From: Formicarius rufipectus
Taxonomy: Eukaryota > Chordata > Aves > Passeriformes > Formicariidae
Assembly: GCA_013399695.1 (NCBI GenBank)
Contig: VXAU01003551.1
Span: forward strand, 62,001-126,000
Reading direction: 5' to 3'
DNA length: 64,000 nucleotides
Part shown: one piece after another, positions 1 to 11,300 of the stretch
Layout: each line of letters opens with the position of its first letter
How positions within the stretch are numbered: the stretch's first letter is position 1
Notes under the pieces: generated by a model
What the model was told of the DNA's origin: nothing
The model's input: only the letters and a program-made list of their open reading frames with translations
Database searches by the model: none
Translations under genes and position numbers: made by a program

Positions 1-282
1 CCGGACTGCGCTCCCAGGCGCTCCCCAGCCGCGCCGAGCGCCGCCAACCCCTCTCCCGCCCCCCGCAGCATCCCGGTCAGACACGGCCACGCCGGCAGCC
101 CTTCCCTCTCCTCCTCCGCCCCGCCGCGGTGCCCCGGCCCTGCAGCCCCCGTTGCGGGGGCTGCCCCGTTCCCCGGCGGGCAGGAAGGTGCCCCGGGCCT
201 GCGGGGACTCGAAGGGCGGGCGGGGCCCGGCTGTGCGGGAGCGGGCCCGGCCGGCGGGGGGCGCGGGGGTCCCGGGGCGGGG
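1..282 (+). promoter_or_regulatory. TMEM263: CpG-rich island, probable TMEM263 promoter / first exon
   Basis: The first 282 bases are very GC-rich and dense in CpG, unlike the AT-rich DNA that follows. The island runs into an assembly gap. TMEM263 coding exons lie downstream on the plus strand and no other gene start is visible nearby, so this is most simply the TMEM263 promoter with its non-coding first exon. No clear splice donor can be chosen; it may lie inside the gap. An alternative is the end of a gene to the left of the window. The assignment is inference from position and composition. Confidence 0.5.
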
Positions 283-580
283 NNNNNNNNNNNNNNNNNN
301 NNNNNNNNNNNNNNNNNNNNNNNNNNNNNNNNNNNNNNNNNNNNNNNNNNNNNNNNNNNNNNNNNNNNNNNNNNNNNNNNNNNNNNNNNNNNNNNNNNNN
401 NNNNNNNNNNNNNNNNNNNNNNNNNNNNNNNNNNNNNNNNNNNNNNNNNNNNNNNNNNNNNNNNNNNNNNNNNNNNNNNNNNNNNNNNNNNNNNNNNNNN
501 NNNNNNNNNNNNNNNNNNNNNNNNNNNNNNNNNNNNNNNNNNNNNNNNNNNNNNNNNNNNNNNNNNNNNNNNNNNNNNNN
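283..580. other. Assembly gap (298 N)
   Basis: A run of N that interrupts the GC-rich island. It follows directly on four long G-runs (256-282) and is followed by a TG-rich microsatellite, both common causes of sequence dropout. Confidence 0.99.
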
Positions 581-614
581 GTGTCTGTGCGTGTGTCTGT
601 CTGTGTGTGTGTGT
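581..614. repeat. TG-rich microsatellite
   Basis: An imperfect (TG)n tract with CTGT interruptions starts directly at the right edge of the first gap. The true repeat may be longer and extend into the gap. Confidence 0.8.
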
Positions 615-3408
615 TTACGGGGGGCGGCTCTGCCCTGCAGCGAGCCCTGCGCGCCCCGCCGCGCTCCTGGAGGGGCGTGTGGTCTCTTCCCCTGTGAAGT
701 TCGTGGAGCACGGAGAAGCTTTGTTTTGGGTTTGGTCTCTGCTCTTTGTTTCATCCATGTCTCTCCCCAAGTGCAGCTTGATGGAGTAGGATCTGAAGAG
801 GTGTTTTTGGGAACTGTTTCCCACATTCGCCCAGTCTAGGAGTTTATGTGGTGCGGCCTGGGAATGAAAAGCAAGTTATTTTAGCCGTGCAGCTGGTTCT
901 GGTCATTGTGTGGAGCGCAGAGGCAACCCCTGCGGATGCGATTAAGTGCTTCCTTGTCGTTTAATCGGGATGAAAATGAGAGCTCTGAATCAGGATGTCG
1001 CTCCAAAAGGAGGATAACTTCTTGCTTCAGGCAGCATGTCTCTATAATTGGAAGGCTGCATACAAGATAGGTTAATTTAGTATATAAGTACTGGTTTGTA
1101 TGCCCATGAATTTTAAGACTGCTGAGTAAATATTATCCAGCATTCTTAATAAATCTTTTTGTTTGAACTGTGGTTAAATATTCCGTGAAGTTATTGTCGC
1201 CTCCTCAGTATAGAAGTGGACTGTGGTGCAAAAGCACAAAACAAAAAGCGATCCTTGTCCAGCAAGAGGCCAGGTCTAAATGTCAGGTAGGAGCCTACAA
1301 ATGGGTGGTGGATGCTAGCAAAAAAATCCCTTTTTTCATTAACAGAGGTGGCAAGGAGGTTCAGAAGCTGCTCTATCAGTCTGGCTTTAGGTACTGTTAG
1401 GTTTTGTCACTGAGGGCCTTCTGGCAAAGGGTGTCTGAGATGGACATGGAGCTCAGGCATTGGGACAGTGTTATAAGAAATGGGGAAGGCTGTGCTTCTG
1501 AAAACTGAGCTAGCAAGAGGCAGAGGATGACAGGACTGGTAAAAAGGAGTTTTCTTTGTCTTTCTGAGACTCTGCCTTGCACCCTACTGGAATTTACCAT
1601 TTAATTTCTAGAAAACAGTTTTTTTGAGGACTAGAAAAAGGGGAATTCTGGTTCTGCCACCTTTGGATTGGTATCTTGTGAATCGTTGCATCAGAGAGAA
1701 CTTGATTGCCAACATCATGTGTTCCCTAGAGCCTCTTCTGGAACCTAGTCTATATTTTAGTTGAGAGTGATGAAGAAATATGATGTAGTAGTGTCCCAGT
1801 CAGAGTTAAGGGGTGTTTTTTGCAGGAGATATAGCTTTAGTTTGCTTCTAATTGTGGTGTGCGCTTTTTAATACAGATATGTTGTATTAGCTTCCCAGCT
1901 GTATACTGAACCCTGTGTGCTGTTGGCCTTTTATGTACATTTCTTGTGATAAACGTGGTATCTTTGGAGGGAAGTTGTAGCCCATCCTGCTGTAGCCTTA
2001 GAATTAAGTTCTGGTTCATGTCTGAAAACTTCTGATCAACTCTTTGTAGTCTTCTCCTGCAAACTGTAGTCTTTTTTCCTATGAAATGGGCATGCTCACT
2101 TTTAAGCCAGCCCTGCTGTATATGTAAATCAGAATTTTAAAACCTGGCTTTTAAACAGAAGGCTTGTTGAAATGCTAGCTGGGCTCTTGGTTTTTAGCTA
2201 CATGCTTTCTACATGCCTGGATTTGTTTTTTTACTTTAGTGCTGCTAGCATTGACTCTTCCTGCAGAATTCTGCTCAGTCAACTCTCTCCCTTGCATTAA
2301 CAAACTAAACCCCACATTTTCATGTCAGCTGTGCTCTGAGGGTTATGGTTGAGAGAACTAGCAGCACAGAGCACAGTTACCTTTAACACATCACAAGCCC
2401 AAATCCAAGGTGTAAAGCAGAGAAGCTGATAGTTTAGGGGTTGTTTGTGCAGCTTGAGGCAGTACCCTGAAGAGCTGCCATGGGTGGGTTTACCTTTTTT
2501 TCTCTTCATGCTTATTTTTTTGTTTAATTTGGAGAGTAGAGCACTGTTGCTCTTTCAAAGTATGATCCCTAAAAACATTTTTCCCCCATGTTCGTGAAAT
2601 GCGTCATGTTCATTCATAAATCTGCTGCAGCTGCTGAAAGAGGGTAAGGAGAGCTGTGCACGTGGCAAGGGTAGTTTCTTTCCCGTCAGCTCTGTAGCCA
2701 TGCTTTCTAACTGCATAGCTGGTGGACAGAAGGAAGATAACTTTTTTTTTTTTGTGTGGTGGACTCAGACAATGGATTTGTTTGCAGTTCTGTCAGGTGA
2801 ATAGTTCCAGCACTGTCTGCTGCTGCTGCAGCCGTCTAGAGCAGCATGATGCTGCCAGCTGAAGTTGGCCCCATCCCTAGGCAGTTTCATTGCTGCCCAC
2901 AAATATCTGAGTAGTGGCATTGAAACAAGCCAGTTTTCACTGGAGGCTGCTGCTTGGCCCAGGTTTGCTCTGCTGAGACAGTAAGGCATTCTGTCTGTAA
3001 AGTCAGAAAGACTTCAAGAACATCAGCTGAAACTCATGAAGCTGCCCACACGTCTGTAGTGGTTAGACCCCACTTCTCTGTGGAAGGCTTAAACTTTTAC
3101 AAATTGCTGCCCAAAAACTGCAGGCTCGTTAAGGAGCTGTTGTGTCTTAAGATGGATTAGCATGCTTCATAGCAGTCCTCATGACCAGATAGGGAAGATA
3201 GGAAGTAAGATTATCTCCATTGCCCAGGAACACAGAAGGCATCAGTGTTTTGGTGAGATAAATCTCATAAAATGTTGGCATCTTAAGGCCAAGTGTACTT
3301 CTTCCATACTGTGGGGATTTGTGTGTGAGTCCCACTGTACACCCGTGGCAGGTCTGTGACAGTATCACTGTTCCATCAGATGTCACTAACCTTCTGCCTC
3401 TCCCATAG
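615..3408. other. TMEM263 first intron (presumed), no gene seen
   Basis: GC content falls quickly after about 700 and the rest is AT-rich intronic-type sequence. Short open frames occur on both strands, but none has a recognisable product. There is a T-run near 2743-2753 and one CACGTG hexamer near 2659. Confidence 0.5.
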
Positions 3409-3470
3409 GCACATGCAGGATACTTTTGTGGAAAGAATTAACTAGAAGTCTTCACAAAGGAATACATTTG
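3409..3470 (+). other. TMEM263: Candidate TMEM263 5'UTR exon
   Basis: A 62-base segment is bounded by a pyrimidine-rich acceptor (CTTCTGCCTCTCCCATAG, ending 3408) and a strong donor (GTGAGTAAG, from 3471). It lies between the CpG island and the first coding exon, the right place for a non-coding exon of TMEM263. It contains a complete short upstream frame, ATG at 3413-3415 to TAG at 3443-3445 (10 codons). Transcript evidence would be decisive; the splice signals alone could be chance. Confidence 0.45.
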
Positions 3471-5137
3471 GTGAGTAAGTTTAATTTTAATCAGTTTTTC
3501 TGTGAATGTATGGCTGTACCCCTGCCTCTAGAGTTTTCTGATGCTTACGTTTAGGGTCTTATAACTCTGTTAATGTTATAAATAACTCTTGAAATGAAAA
3601 TCCTGTTGTAAACAATTGGGGTTTTTTACAGCAGTGTAAGACATTTAAGCTTTCTGTGTATTTCATATTCTGACACTATGAAAGTGTTTTCTTTCAAATC
3701 AATTGAAACAGTAATGTCTGCGCTTTTTCTATGTGGTTTTTTTTTCATGAAGATTTTAATTTATTTCAAGGTGAAGATGCAAAGTTATCCTTTGAATGAC
3801 TAGCACCCTCCTAAATACACAGGAGGGAAAAGAACCAAAAGTAGTTTACATTTATCCCTGTTTGAAATTTCAAGATCTGTGTTTTGTTCCACTTACCATG
3901 AGAAAATACAGATGAAGAAGGAAACTGAAGTGTGGCGTTGGTAGGCTAGATGTCAGTTTCATGAATGTCTTTATGAGTTCTGCCAGGCATCATGAAGATC
4001 CTATCTCATTCCATTGGATCATTTAATGCAGATGTTAAATGAAGGTAGAGGCTTTTCCCTGGCAGCACAAGTCACTGTGAATTTGGCATCACAGGATGAA
4101 AATGCCAAAGATCTCTTTGCTTTCTTGTTTCCTTTTTTTTTGGTTGCCAGTCTTAGCATATTTCGAAGAAGATTATGAGACATGTATCAGAAACATTTCA
4201 AAGTTCAGGTTTCTGATAGATCTTTGCCTTGTTGCATACGCTTGCAGTACTGGTAATCATTGTGACTAATGGTTCAGTGCCTGTGGGGGACTTTGAATCT
4301 GCAGCTTCTGAGTTTCCAAAGTTTCTTAACCAATAGCGTGTCTGAATGACCTCACTCTCTGCACAAAAGTCTTACAGTTGCACCTCCTGATCGGTGGTGT
4401 TAGCTGAGTTGTAATCTCTGTTGGGTCTCATGAGTTTTTCTTTCTTCCTCTCTGTGGGGATACATCTTCAGCAGAAAAAGCAAACAGGAACGTCCCTTGG
4501 GAAACACTGCCATCCTCCTGTGACCAGAGGACTCTGATGTGAAGTGGGACATAGGAGCCTGGATCTTAGTAGACAAAGGAGGCATTGAATTGTAGGTGAG
4601 TGCTTTCACCTTGATGGTGTTGTAAAATACAGTGAGTTGTTTCTGCTTTTTTAACTTGAATTTTTGAAGAGGAAGAAAAAATATGTTCCTGCCCTTTTTG
4701 CCTAAAGACTGAATGAAGTAATCTACCACTAAGCAGTTACTCCAGGCCTTTGACCTCCAGACAATAGAAATACTCAGCTTAAATATTTGGAAGGGAGCCA
4801 GGTTTAAAACTTGCTCCTGTGCATAGTACTTGCTGTGCACCAGATATGTACTCTGTTTAGCACAGGATTTTTGGATCACTTTTCAGAGTCTCGTGAGTCT
4901 CCTGACATGTTAAATTTTATACAAGGATGTGTGACACAGGCTATAACCTAGATACCTGAGTATTTTCTGCAGAAGTCCTTTATGGGTTCTTGGTCTTGAT
5001 TCTGTGATTCACTGGAGAGCTTCTGCAGAAAAACAAGGACTTTTTTGACAGTGATGTGATAATGTTTTCACTTGCACTGATGTCACAGAACAGTGAGTAA
5101 AACGTAGTATAGGCTGGTTAGGCGCTGCTCTTGCAGC

Positions 5138-5215
5138 ATCGTAGAATCAGCAAAGTTGGAGAAGACCTTCAAGATCATCCAGTCCAACCATCCACTGGCA
5201 GCTGTAGAACCACCT
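5138..5215 (-). mobile_element. CR1 LINE 3'-end fragment
   Basis: The plus strand reads like the reverse complement of the avian CR1 3' end (…GTAGAATC…TTGGAGAAGACCTTCAAG, then ATCATCCAGTCCAACCAT). The match fades after about 5215. It is an old truncated copy with no coding capacity. Confidence 0.7.
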
Positions 5216-6534
5216 ATCATACAGTAGTTTTCAACTTTCTGATCCCCGAGTCCCTTCTGCGTAGAACAAATTCAGTCCTATCAAGAGTGACTTCCCAACG
5301 GACTTCTCAAGCCCGTTGTTCTCCATTGGCTTCTGGGGTGTGAGAGCAGCAGGTTACCAGTGCCTGGGCTGTAGAAGATAGACCACTGTGGTTTGTGTGA
5401 TTGTGAGTGAAGTATTTCTGTCGCAATTGTTAAATCCTTGCATGTGAGTGATGTATTGTGTAATATTTCTGTCTTTCAAAAAGAAGCTTGGGGTCAAGAA
5501 TTATGTAATCTTGAGGTTCTAGGGAAGGTGACAGGGGAGGGAATAACTAATCTTACCCCTTTATATAGTGCTGTGATTTTTATATGCATTTCCCCCCTTT
5601 TTTTTTCCCTAGTATACCATATATACTATAGCTAGTCTTGAAACTCTGCTGTGAAAGTCACCTGCCAGTGCATTGCTTTGCTCATTTAGTTTTGCAGGAA
5701 CTGAAAGCAAATCTGACTGTCTGTCTGATTAGACTATGGACAGTTATGAAAGCATCTTTTACCTGTGTTGTCTGCCAGTCTTTCATTCTTCAGTGAACAG
5801 GTCTGGTCTTACCTAATACTTGTATGATACCTAGTACAACAGATTCTTGTGACTTCATCTGGGCTGTATCTCCTGTCAGTGCTGCTCTGTCCAATGCCTT
5901 CTTAATAGCAGAAGATAATAAGCTTTTTGTGCAACCTTATAACGCTTGCTAGTGTTCTAGCCATGTCCAAAACTGATTGCTTACTCAAACTCTCCTCTAA
6001 ACATGTTGATAATCCCTGACAGTGTGTTCTCTGTCCTCATAAGATTAAATAATTTTTGTGAGCTTCTTAAGTGGAATCGTTGACAGAAACATTCTGGAAG
6101 TTTAAGCAAGCAGTTTCTTCTGGGATTATTTTAGGAATTATGTGGAAGTTCTTCATAAAAAGTAATTGATTTCTGGCTTTACTCATTGGTCAACCCTGAG
6201 TCTGCTTTAAAACTCTTTTGGTCACTTTTTCATTCCTTTGTTTGAATTAAGACTTACTATGTTCTGGATTTTATTGTACTTTTTTTAGGACTTTCCCTAA
6301 TGCAGCAAATAAGCTCCTTCCAAATTCCTGGTAATCATCTTAACGACCAAAATGGCCACATGTTAAGTAGGAACACAATTGCTTCATCTTGGTACAGATA
6401 TTTTGATCTAATAATGTCAGGACTATCAGTTTCTTACAGCATCTCTCTTCTCTTTCTTATAGTGCTTTATATTTTTGTTTCATATCTTTAGTCTTCCAGC
6501 TTGATATGTTGCTACTCTACAACTTCCTTGTGAG

Positions 6535-6822
6535 GGGAAGAGGTGAGGCAGGAACTGATGTCTTCTCGCTGTTGACTAGTGGCAGGACCCAAAGGAATGG
6601 CATGAAGCTGTGTCTAAGCAGAGTTAGATGGGATATTAGGAAAAGATTTACCCAGAGTACTGGAACAGGCTCTCCAGGGAAGTGGTCACAGCACCAAGCC
6701 TGACAGTTTGAGAAGCATTTTGACAATGCTCATGGTATGATTCTTGGGACTGTTCTGTGCAGGGCCAGGAGATAGGTTTCAGTGATCCATGTGGGTCCCT
6801 TCCAACTCAGGATATTCTATGA
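6535..6822 (+). mobile_element. CR1 LINE 3'-end fragment
   Basis: The plus-strand sequence follows the CR1 3' region: a TGGCAGGACCCAAAGGAATGG-like stretch, then AGGGAAGTGGTCACAGCACC, and it finishes with GGGTCCCTTCCAACTCAGG and ATTCTATGAT, the CR1 terminus. It is 5'-truncated, as most CR1 copies are. Confidence 0.85.
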
Positions 6823-8264
6823 TATTTTTCTATTTCTTGCTATAGATGTTTGCATTTCTGGCTTTTGAGTGGGATTTGTTCAGCATTTCCATTGAATTGG
6901 CCATCGTAGTGGGTATTTTTGCTTGCTTTCCTTTTCAGCTGCTTGTGTAAAGGTACCCATGTTTTCTGAGTCATGAATTGATATTCTTAGTGCTGATTGT
7001 GAGGACTCTTTAAGATGCAATTTAGGCTTGCTTCTCGTCCAAAGATCTATGATTTAGCATGGGGGTGCCAGTTTTTACTGTGATGTTTTGACTTCATAAT
7101 TATACAGTTAGAGTTTCAGCTGTTGTTTTCCAGGTAAGTCTTCCCACCTGCTTCTGCCTCCTCATTCTTTTTTGAGATCCCAGCCACTGCTTTCTCACCC
7201 AGAGGAGGTACAGAAGGCCCTGGGCACAGCAAAAGAGGCTGGAATTATTTTTGTGATGGTCGTTGACTCCTGGAAGACATTAAATGATTTAAAGACTTGT
7301 GCAGGGAGACAGGAACTAAAGGGTCACTGTCAGGAAGATAGAAGGATGCTGTGTGGTATAATGCAACTTGTTTTTCCTTTTTCTGACCTTGATGCCTGCT
7401 GAGGAGGTAAAGCAAGATTAGCAGGAGAGCTCAGAAGAGGAGACAGGATTTAATACCAAGGCATGCTTTGGTGGGGGAGGAAGGCAGCAGGGAAACCTGG
7501 ACTAAATATTCCTTTCTTCCCCTCCAGTGGGAAAACTCAGTAAGCAGAGCTGCTGATTTGAGCTTTCTACTGTGCTTCCCCTCACTGTCAGGAACTGCTG
7601 TGATCTAGAAAACAACTTTTGGTGTAAAGGAATCTTTTCTGAAATGTTTTGATTGGAAAGGTTTTGTGTAGAGTTAGAACAGTCTGGTTCTGCTGCTATC
7701 ACCACATCATTTACACAGTACTGTGACAAGATAAATCGTGTGTTTCCATTGCTATTCTTCCATCTTGTTTTCATGGCATTTGTTCACATCTATGCTGCAA
7801 GGACTTGTTTCTTTAAGCTGTTGCTTTCCTGGTACCAGCAGATCTTACAGGCATCCTGCTCTTGTTTCTTTAGTGGCCACCACCTCTATGATCACTCAGC
7901 TCTTCCTTTTCAGTACTTCAACATAACCAGTTGTATGGCAGTGGAGGTTTTGTTTCCATACTGGTTGTCTTCCTGATCGCTTTTTAGGTTTGAGATGCAC
8001 TTGGTGTGGGGAGGCAGCTTACACCAAGCCTGCTGACATGGTGGAAGGCTCTTTTTTCAAGTATTCAATCTGGTTGAAAAATGCAAAAGCACAGTGATAG
8101 CAGCAGTTTGACAGGAGCTGCTAGCTTATCTAGTAATGAAAAAGTAGTTCAGTTTCTGTGGAACTTCTATTACTTGAATTTTGGATTCATGGATTACATT
8201 TATGCTTTGCCAGAGATGATGTATAGCATATGTGAATTTTTTTGTTTCTTTGTTTTAGGCAATA

Positions 8265-8328
8265 ATGAATCAAACAGACAAAAATCAACAGGAAGTCCCA
8301 TCATACCTTCATGATGAACCACCAGAAG
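8265..8328 (+). CDS. TMEM263: TMEM263 coding exon 1 (residues 1-21 plus one base)
   Basis: The exon begins after the acceptor TTTGTTTTAG at 8258, with six untranslated bases before the ATG. It ends in GAAG followed by the donor GTATGT at 8329. The last base is the first base of the Gly22 codon, which the next exon completes. Confidence 0.95.
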
Positions 8329-11300
8329 GTATGTATTAGTTTTCATGATTTGAAGTGAATTAATCAGAAGTTCAGTCCTCCTTTTACAAAACAGATCTGC
8401 AAACTTTAACTTTCATTGCAGTAACAGTAAACAAGTCAACCATGGATTGGGCTAGGCCTAGATTATTGTTCAGTTCTGCATTATCCTGATTACAATAAGG
8501 CCACTGAATATAGCTCAGTAAACAGCTGTACCTATAAATTATAGAGGGGATGGGCAGATACTGAAGGACTTAATTTGCAGATTAGTTTCCAGAGATATGA
8601 ATTGGTCTAATGGGTATTTATTTCTTCAGTTCATTATGTGAGATGGGAAGAGCCCAGCTTTGCTTTTGGACACCTTGTTGTGTTCATAGTGCTTGTGATG
8701 TGTTTAAAAGCCATATAAAACTTCATTGCCACTTTTGGAAACCCTCTTTGATCATACAATTAACTGTGGTTCTAGCTGTTGATGATCTCATGGTTTTAAA
8801 AAAAGCCCACACACTTGACTTCGTTAATGCAATGATATCCTGGTCTCCTGAACCACATGAATTTTAAATTGGTTATTGAATCTGCAGAAGAAATGCAGTT
8901 TTAGTTGAGCAGAGTTTCTTCCAGGCTGTGGACTGGCAGGTTAGTGAAGAGTCCTGTTTGCATAATGTGATTGGAATCATACTAGATCAAAAACCATTCT
9001 TGGCACATAGATTGTCTGTGTTCTGTCTGCTCTTGCTTTAAGAGCAGACATGTGTTGGATGTCGAGGTCGGTGAGTCATGATTCCTCTCTGTTTATTGCT
9101 TGTCAGTTTATAATGGCCCTTTAAAGCTGTGTTTTGTTTGTTGTTTTTTTTCCCCCTCAGCTTTTATATGTTGTATAACTGAACTATTTACTTCACTTGA
9201 ACAGCAGTATTGTCCACTAACTGTAGCAGAAGGGATTGAAGTGGAATAGCTCACTCAAATGTTAACAACTGTAAGGCAGAAAACACAAGTACGAGAAGAT
9301 GAGAAGAAAGGGAGAAATAAATTTTCATGGCACAGTGGTTCTTCAGCTCTCCTATACTTGAACTTGTTACAGTATCATGGTGTGAGGACAAAAAAAAAAT
9401 CTTGCTTCTTAACCTCTTATAGTGTTGTCAGAATCTCAGAAGCATTTCCGATAGCAAATACCAGATCAGAAACTACGCCTTAATATGTGTTACCTTCATG
9501 TCTAATTTTTAAGGCCAAGTTTTATTTGTTTGTTTGGGGTTTTTTGTCTTAAAGATTGCACTGTGTTTTATACATGTTAAACTTCACATACAGAAAGTGA
9601 AGAGTTGTCTGAGAACTACAACTGATTCTTTATTAAGGAAGGAAGTGAAACAAGTGGGCATTTTTTGTCTTAGAATATTCATTAGGTTTTCCTGATTCAG
9701 AGCCTAATCAGTTATTACAGATAATCAGTTATTGCAAAATTTTATTTAAAATTTGTGAGCAGTTAAGGCTTATTTTCTTCTACACATTGTCTTCTTTCAG
9801 TATGACAGTAACCAGTTTGAATATGAAATCTAAACAGATGGAGAAAGTTGGTGTAGTTAGAGGAAGCAGAATGAAACACAGCTCATCTTAATGTAAACTC
9901 CATGCTTGAAGAGGCTTTTTCCTTTTGATTCTGTTTCACATACACTTTTCCAGCCTTAGGAGTCAAGTTAAAATGGAACACCCTGGAAGAAAAACTGTGG
10001 TTTGAATGTACAAGGCTTCATATGTGATATGCTTACACCATCATAGAAAGATGGCCAAATGTGGATGGAAGGCTACCAGTTCAATGCTGGCAGGAAAAGC
10101 ATCTCTCTGAACGGGCTGCCAAAATACTCCTTAGAGGAAAGGCTCAATTCCAAAACCAATTTGCAGTTTTTCGTAAAGATAGAAGTTATTCTAGGTTGTC
10201 CAAATCACACTCAACAAGCATGGTGCCCAGAGGCTTCAAAGAATGTGTGGAAGAAGGTTTTGTGTGCCTGCTTTTTGAGTAGTGCTTTCTGATGCTGTGT
10301 TTTCTTCTGTGCAAGTGGCAACCTTTGCAACTTAAGTTCATTCGAATTCTTGTTTGTTGTTGGATTCCTTTTAGCAGGAAGCTGGCTGCAAGATAGCCTG
10401 ATAGAGCCAGCTCCTGGACAGGGAACTTATGACATTTTCTCCTTCAATTTAGGAATTATCTGGTTTACCTTCTTTTTCATACTGTTCAGAAAAAAGGACA
10501 CCAGGGATGTGTGTCCTAGAACAGAAATCAACTGGCAGTAAAACTTTGCAGCTGTGGGCATTTATTAGACCTCGTGGGCAGTGCAAACAGGATGGAAATC
10601 AGAATGTGCCAACCATTACCAGAAACTATGTATACACTGTCAGTTTGTATTTACACTTGTGAAAGAGAGTAGATGTCGAAGGCCTGGCTACCTGAAGTAA
10701 TGTGAGGAAAAGCACATTAAGATTACTTCTGTTTGTTTCTATCTTATTATTTTTATAGTTAGTTATGATGGATCATTTCTTGCTAATATCAGATCTGATT
10801 CACTGAATTCAGCTCTTAAAATTCCGTGTGATAAAGCTTTACTCCTATTTCGCCCTGATTATAGCGAACCAGTTTGGCGGAAGTGAAACATTTTCTGACC
10901 AACTTTGTTACAAGTTCTCTAAGTCTGATCACAAGAATCCTCTAATGAATAATAGCTAGACACTGGATTTATTTCATAGCAGGCTCTGCATTCTCCTTTC
11001 TAAGTGTGATTCTTTACAGGTTTTCTGTATGTAAATAGAAATTCTGATCTCTATGTGCTTGTGTTGGCAATGCATTTTTTTCTGGAGATGTCCATGTTGA
11101 AGCTGCTGGTCTAGAATGAGCCAGCAAGGTATTACATGGCTTTAAGTAAAAGACTGTCATTTATGTTTATAGTTTCCATTACCTTTTCTGTTACCTTTAT
11201 TAATTTCTTAAATAAGTGACTAGTTTAAGCTGGAAGTAGTTTCAGTATTTTCTGCTCCCTTGAGCTGCATTATTCCTCCAGGGGTTGTGTTTTGTTTGTG

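Larger units (their letters stand above)
3471..8258. other. TMEM263 intron before the first coding exon
   Basis: AT-rich intronic sequence with two CR1-derived fragments (about 5138-5215 and 6535-6822). None of the open frames here, up to 159 codons on the minus strand at 4400-4879, shows a recognisable domain or gene-like context. Confidence 0.6.

Noticed and set aside
77..839. Long open frames across the first gap on both strands
   Set aside because: They are held open by 298 N bases and GC-rich composition; there is no conserved sequence.
2659..2664. Isolated CACGTG in the TMEM263 intron (another near 63428)
   Set aside because: Single E-box hexamers are expected by chance in 64 kb, and no partner element is nearby.
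4400..4879. Minus-strand 159-codon frame in the TMEM263 intron
   Set aside because: No recognisable domain, no splice or promoter context; probably chance.
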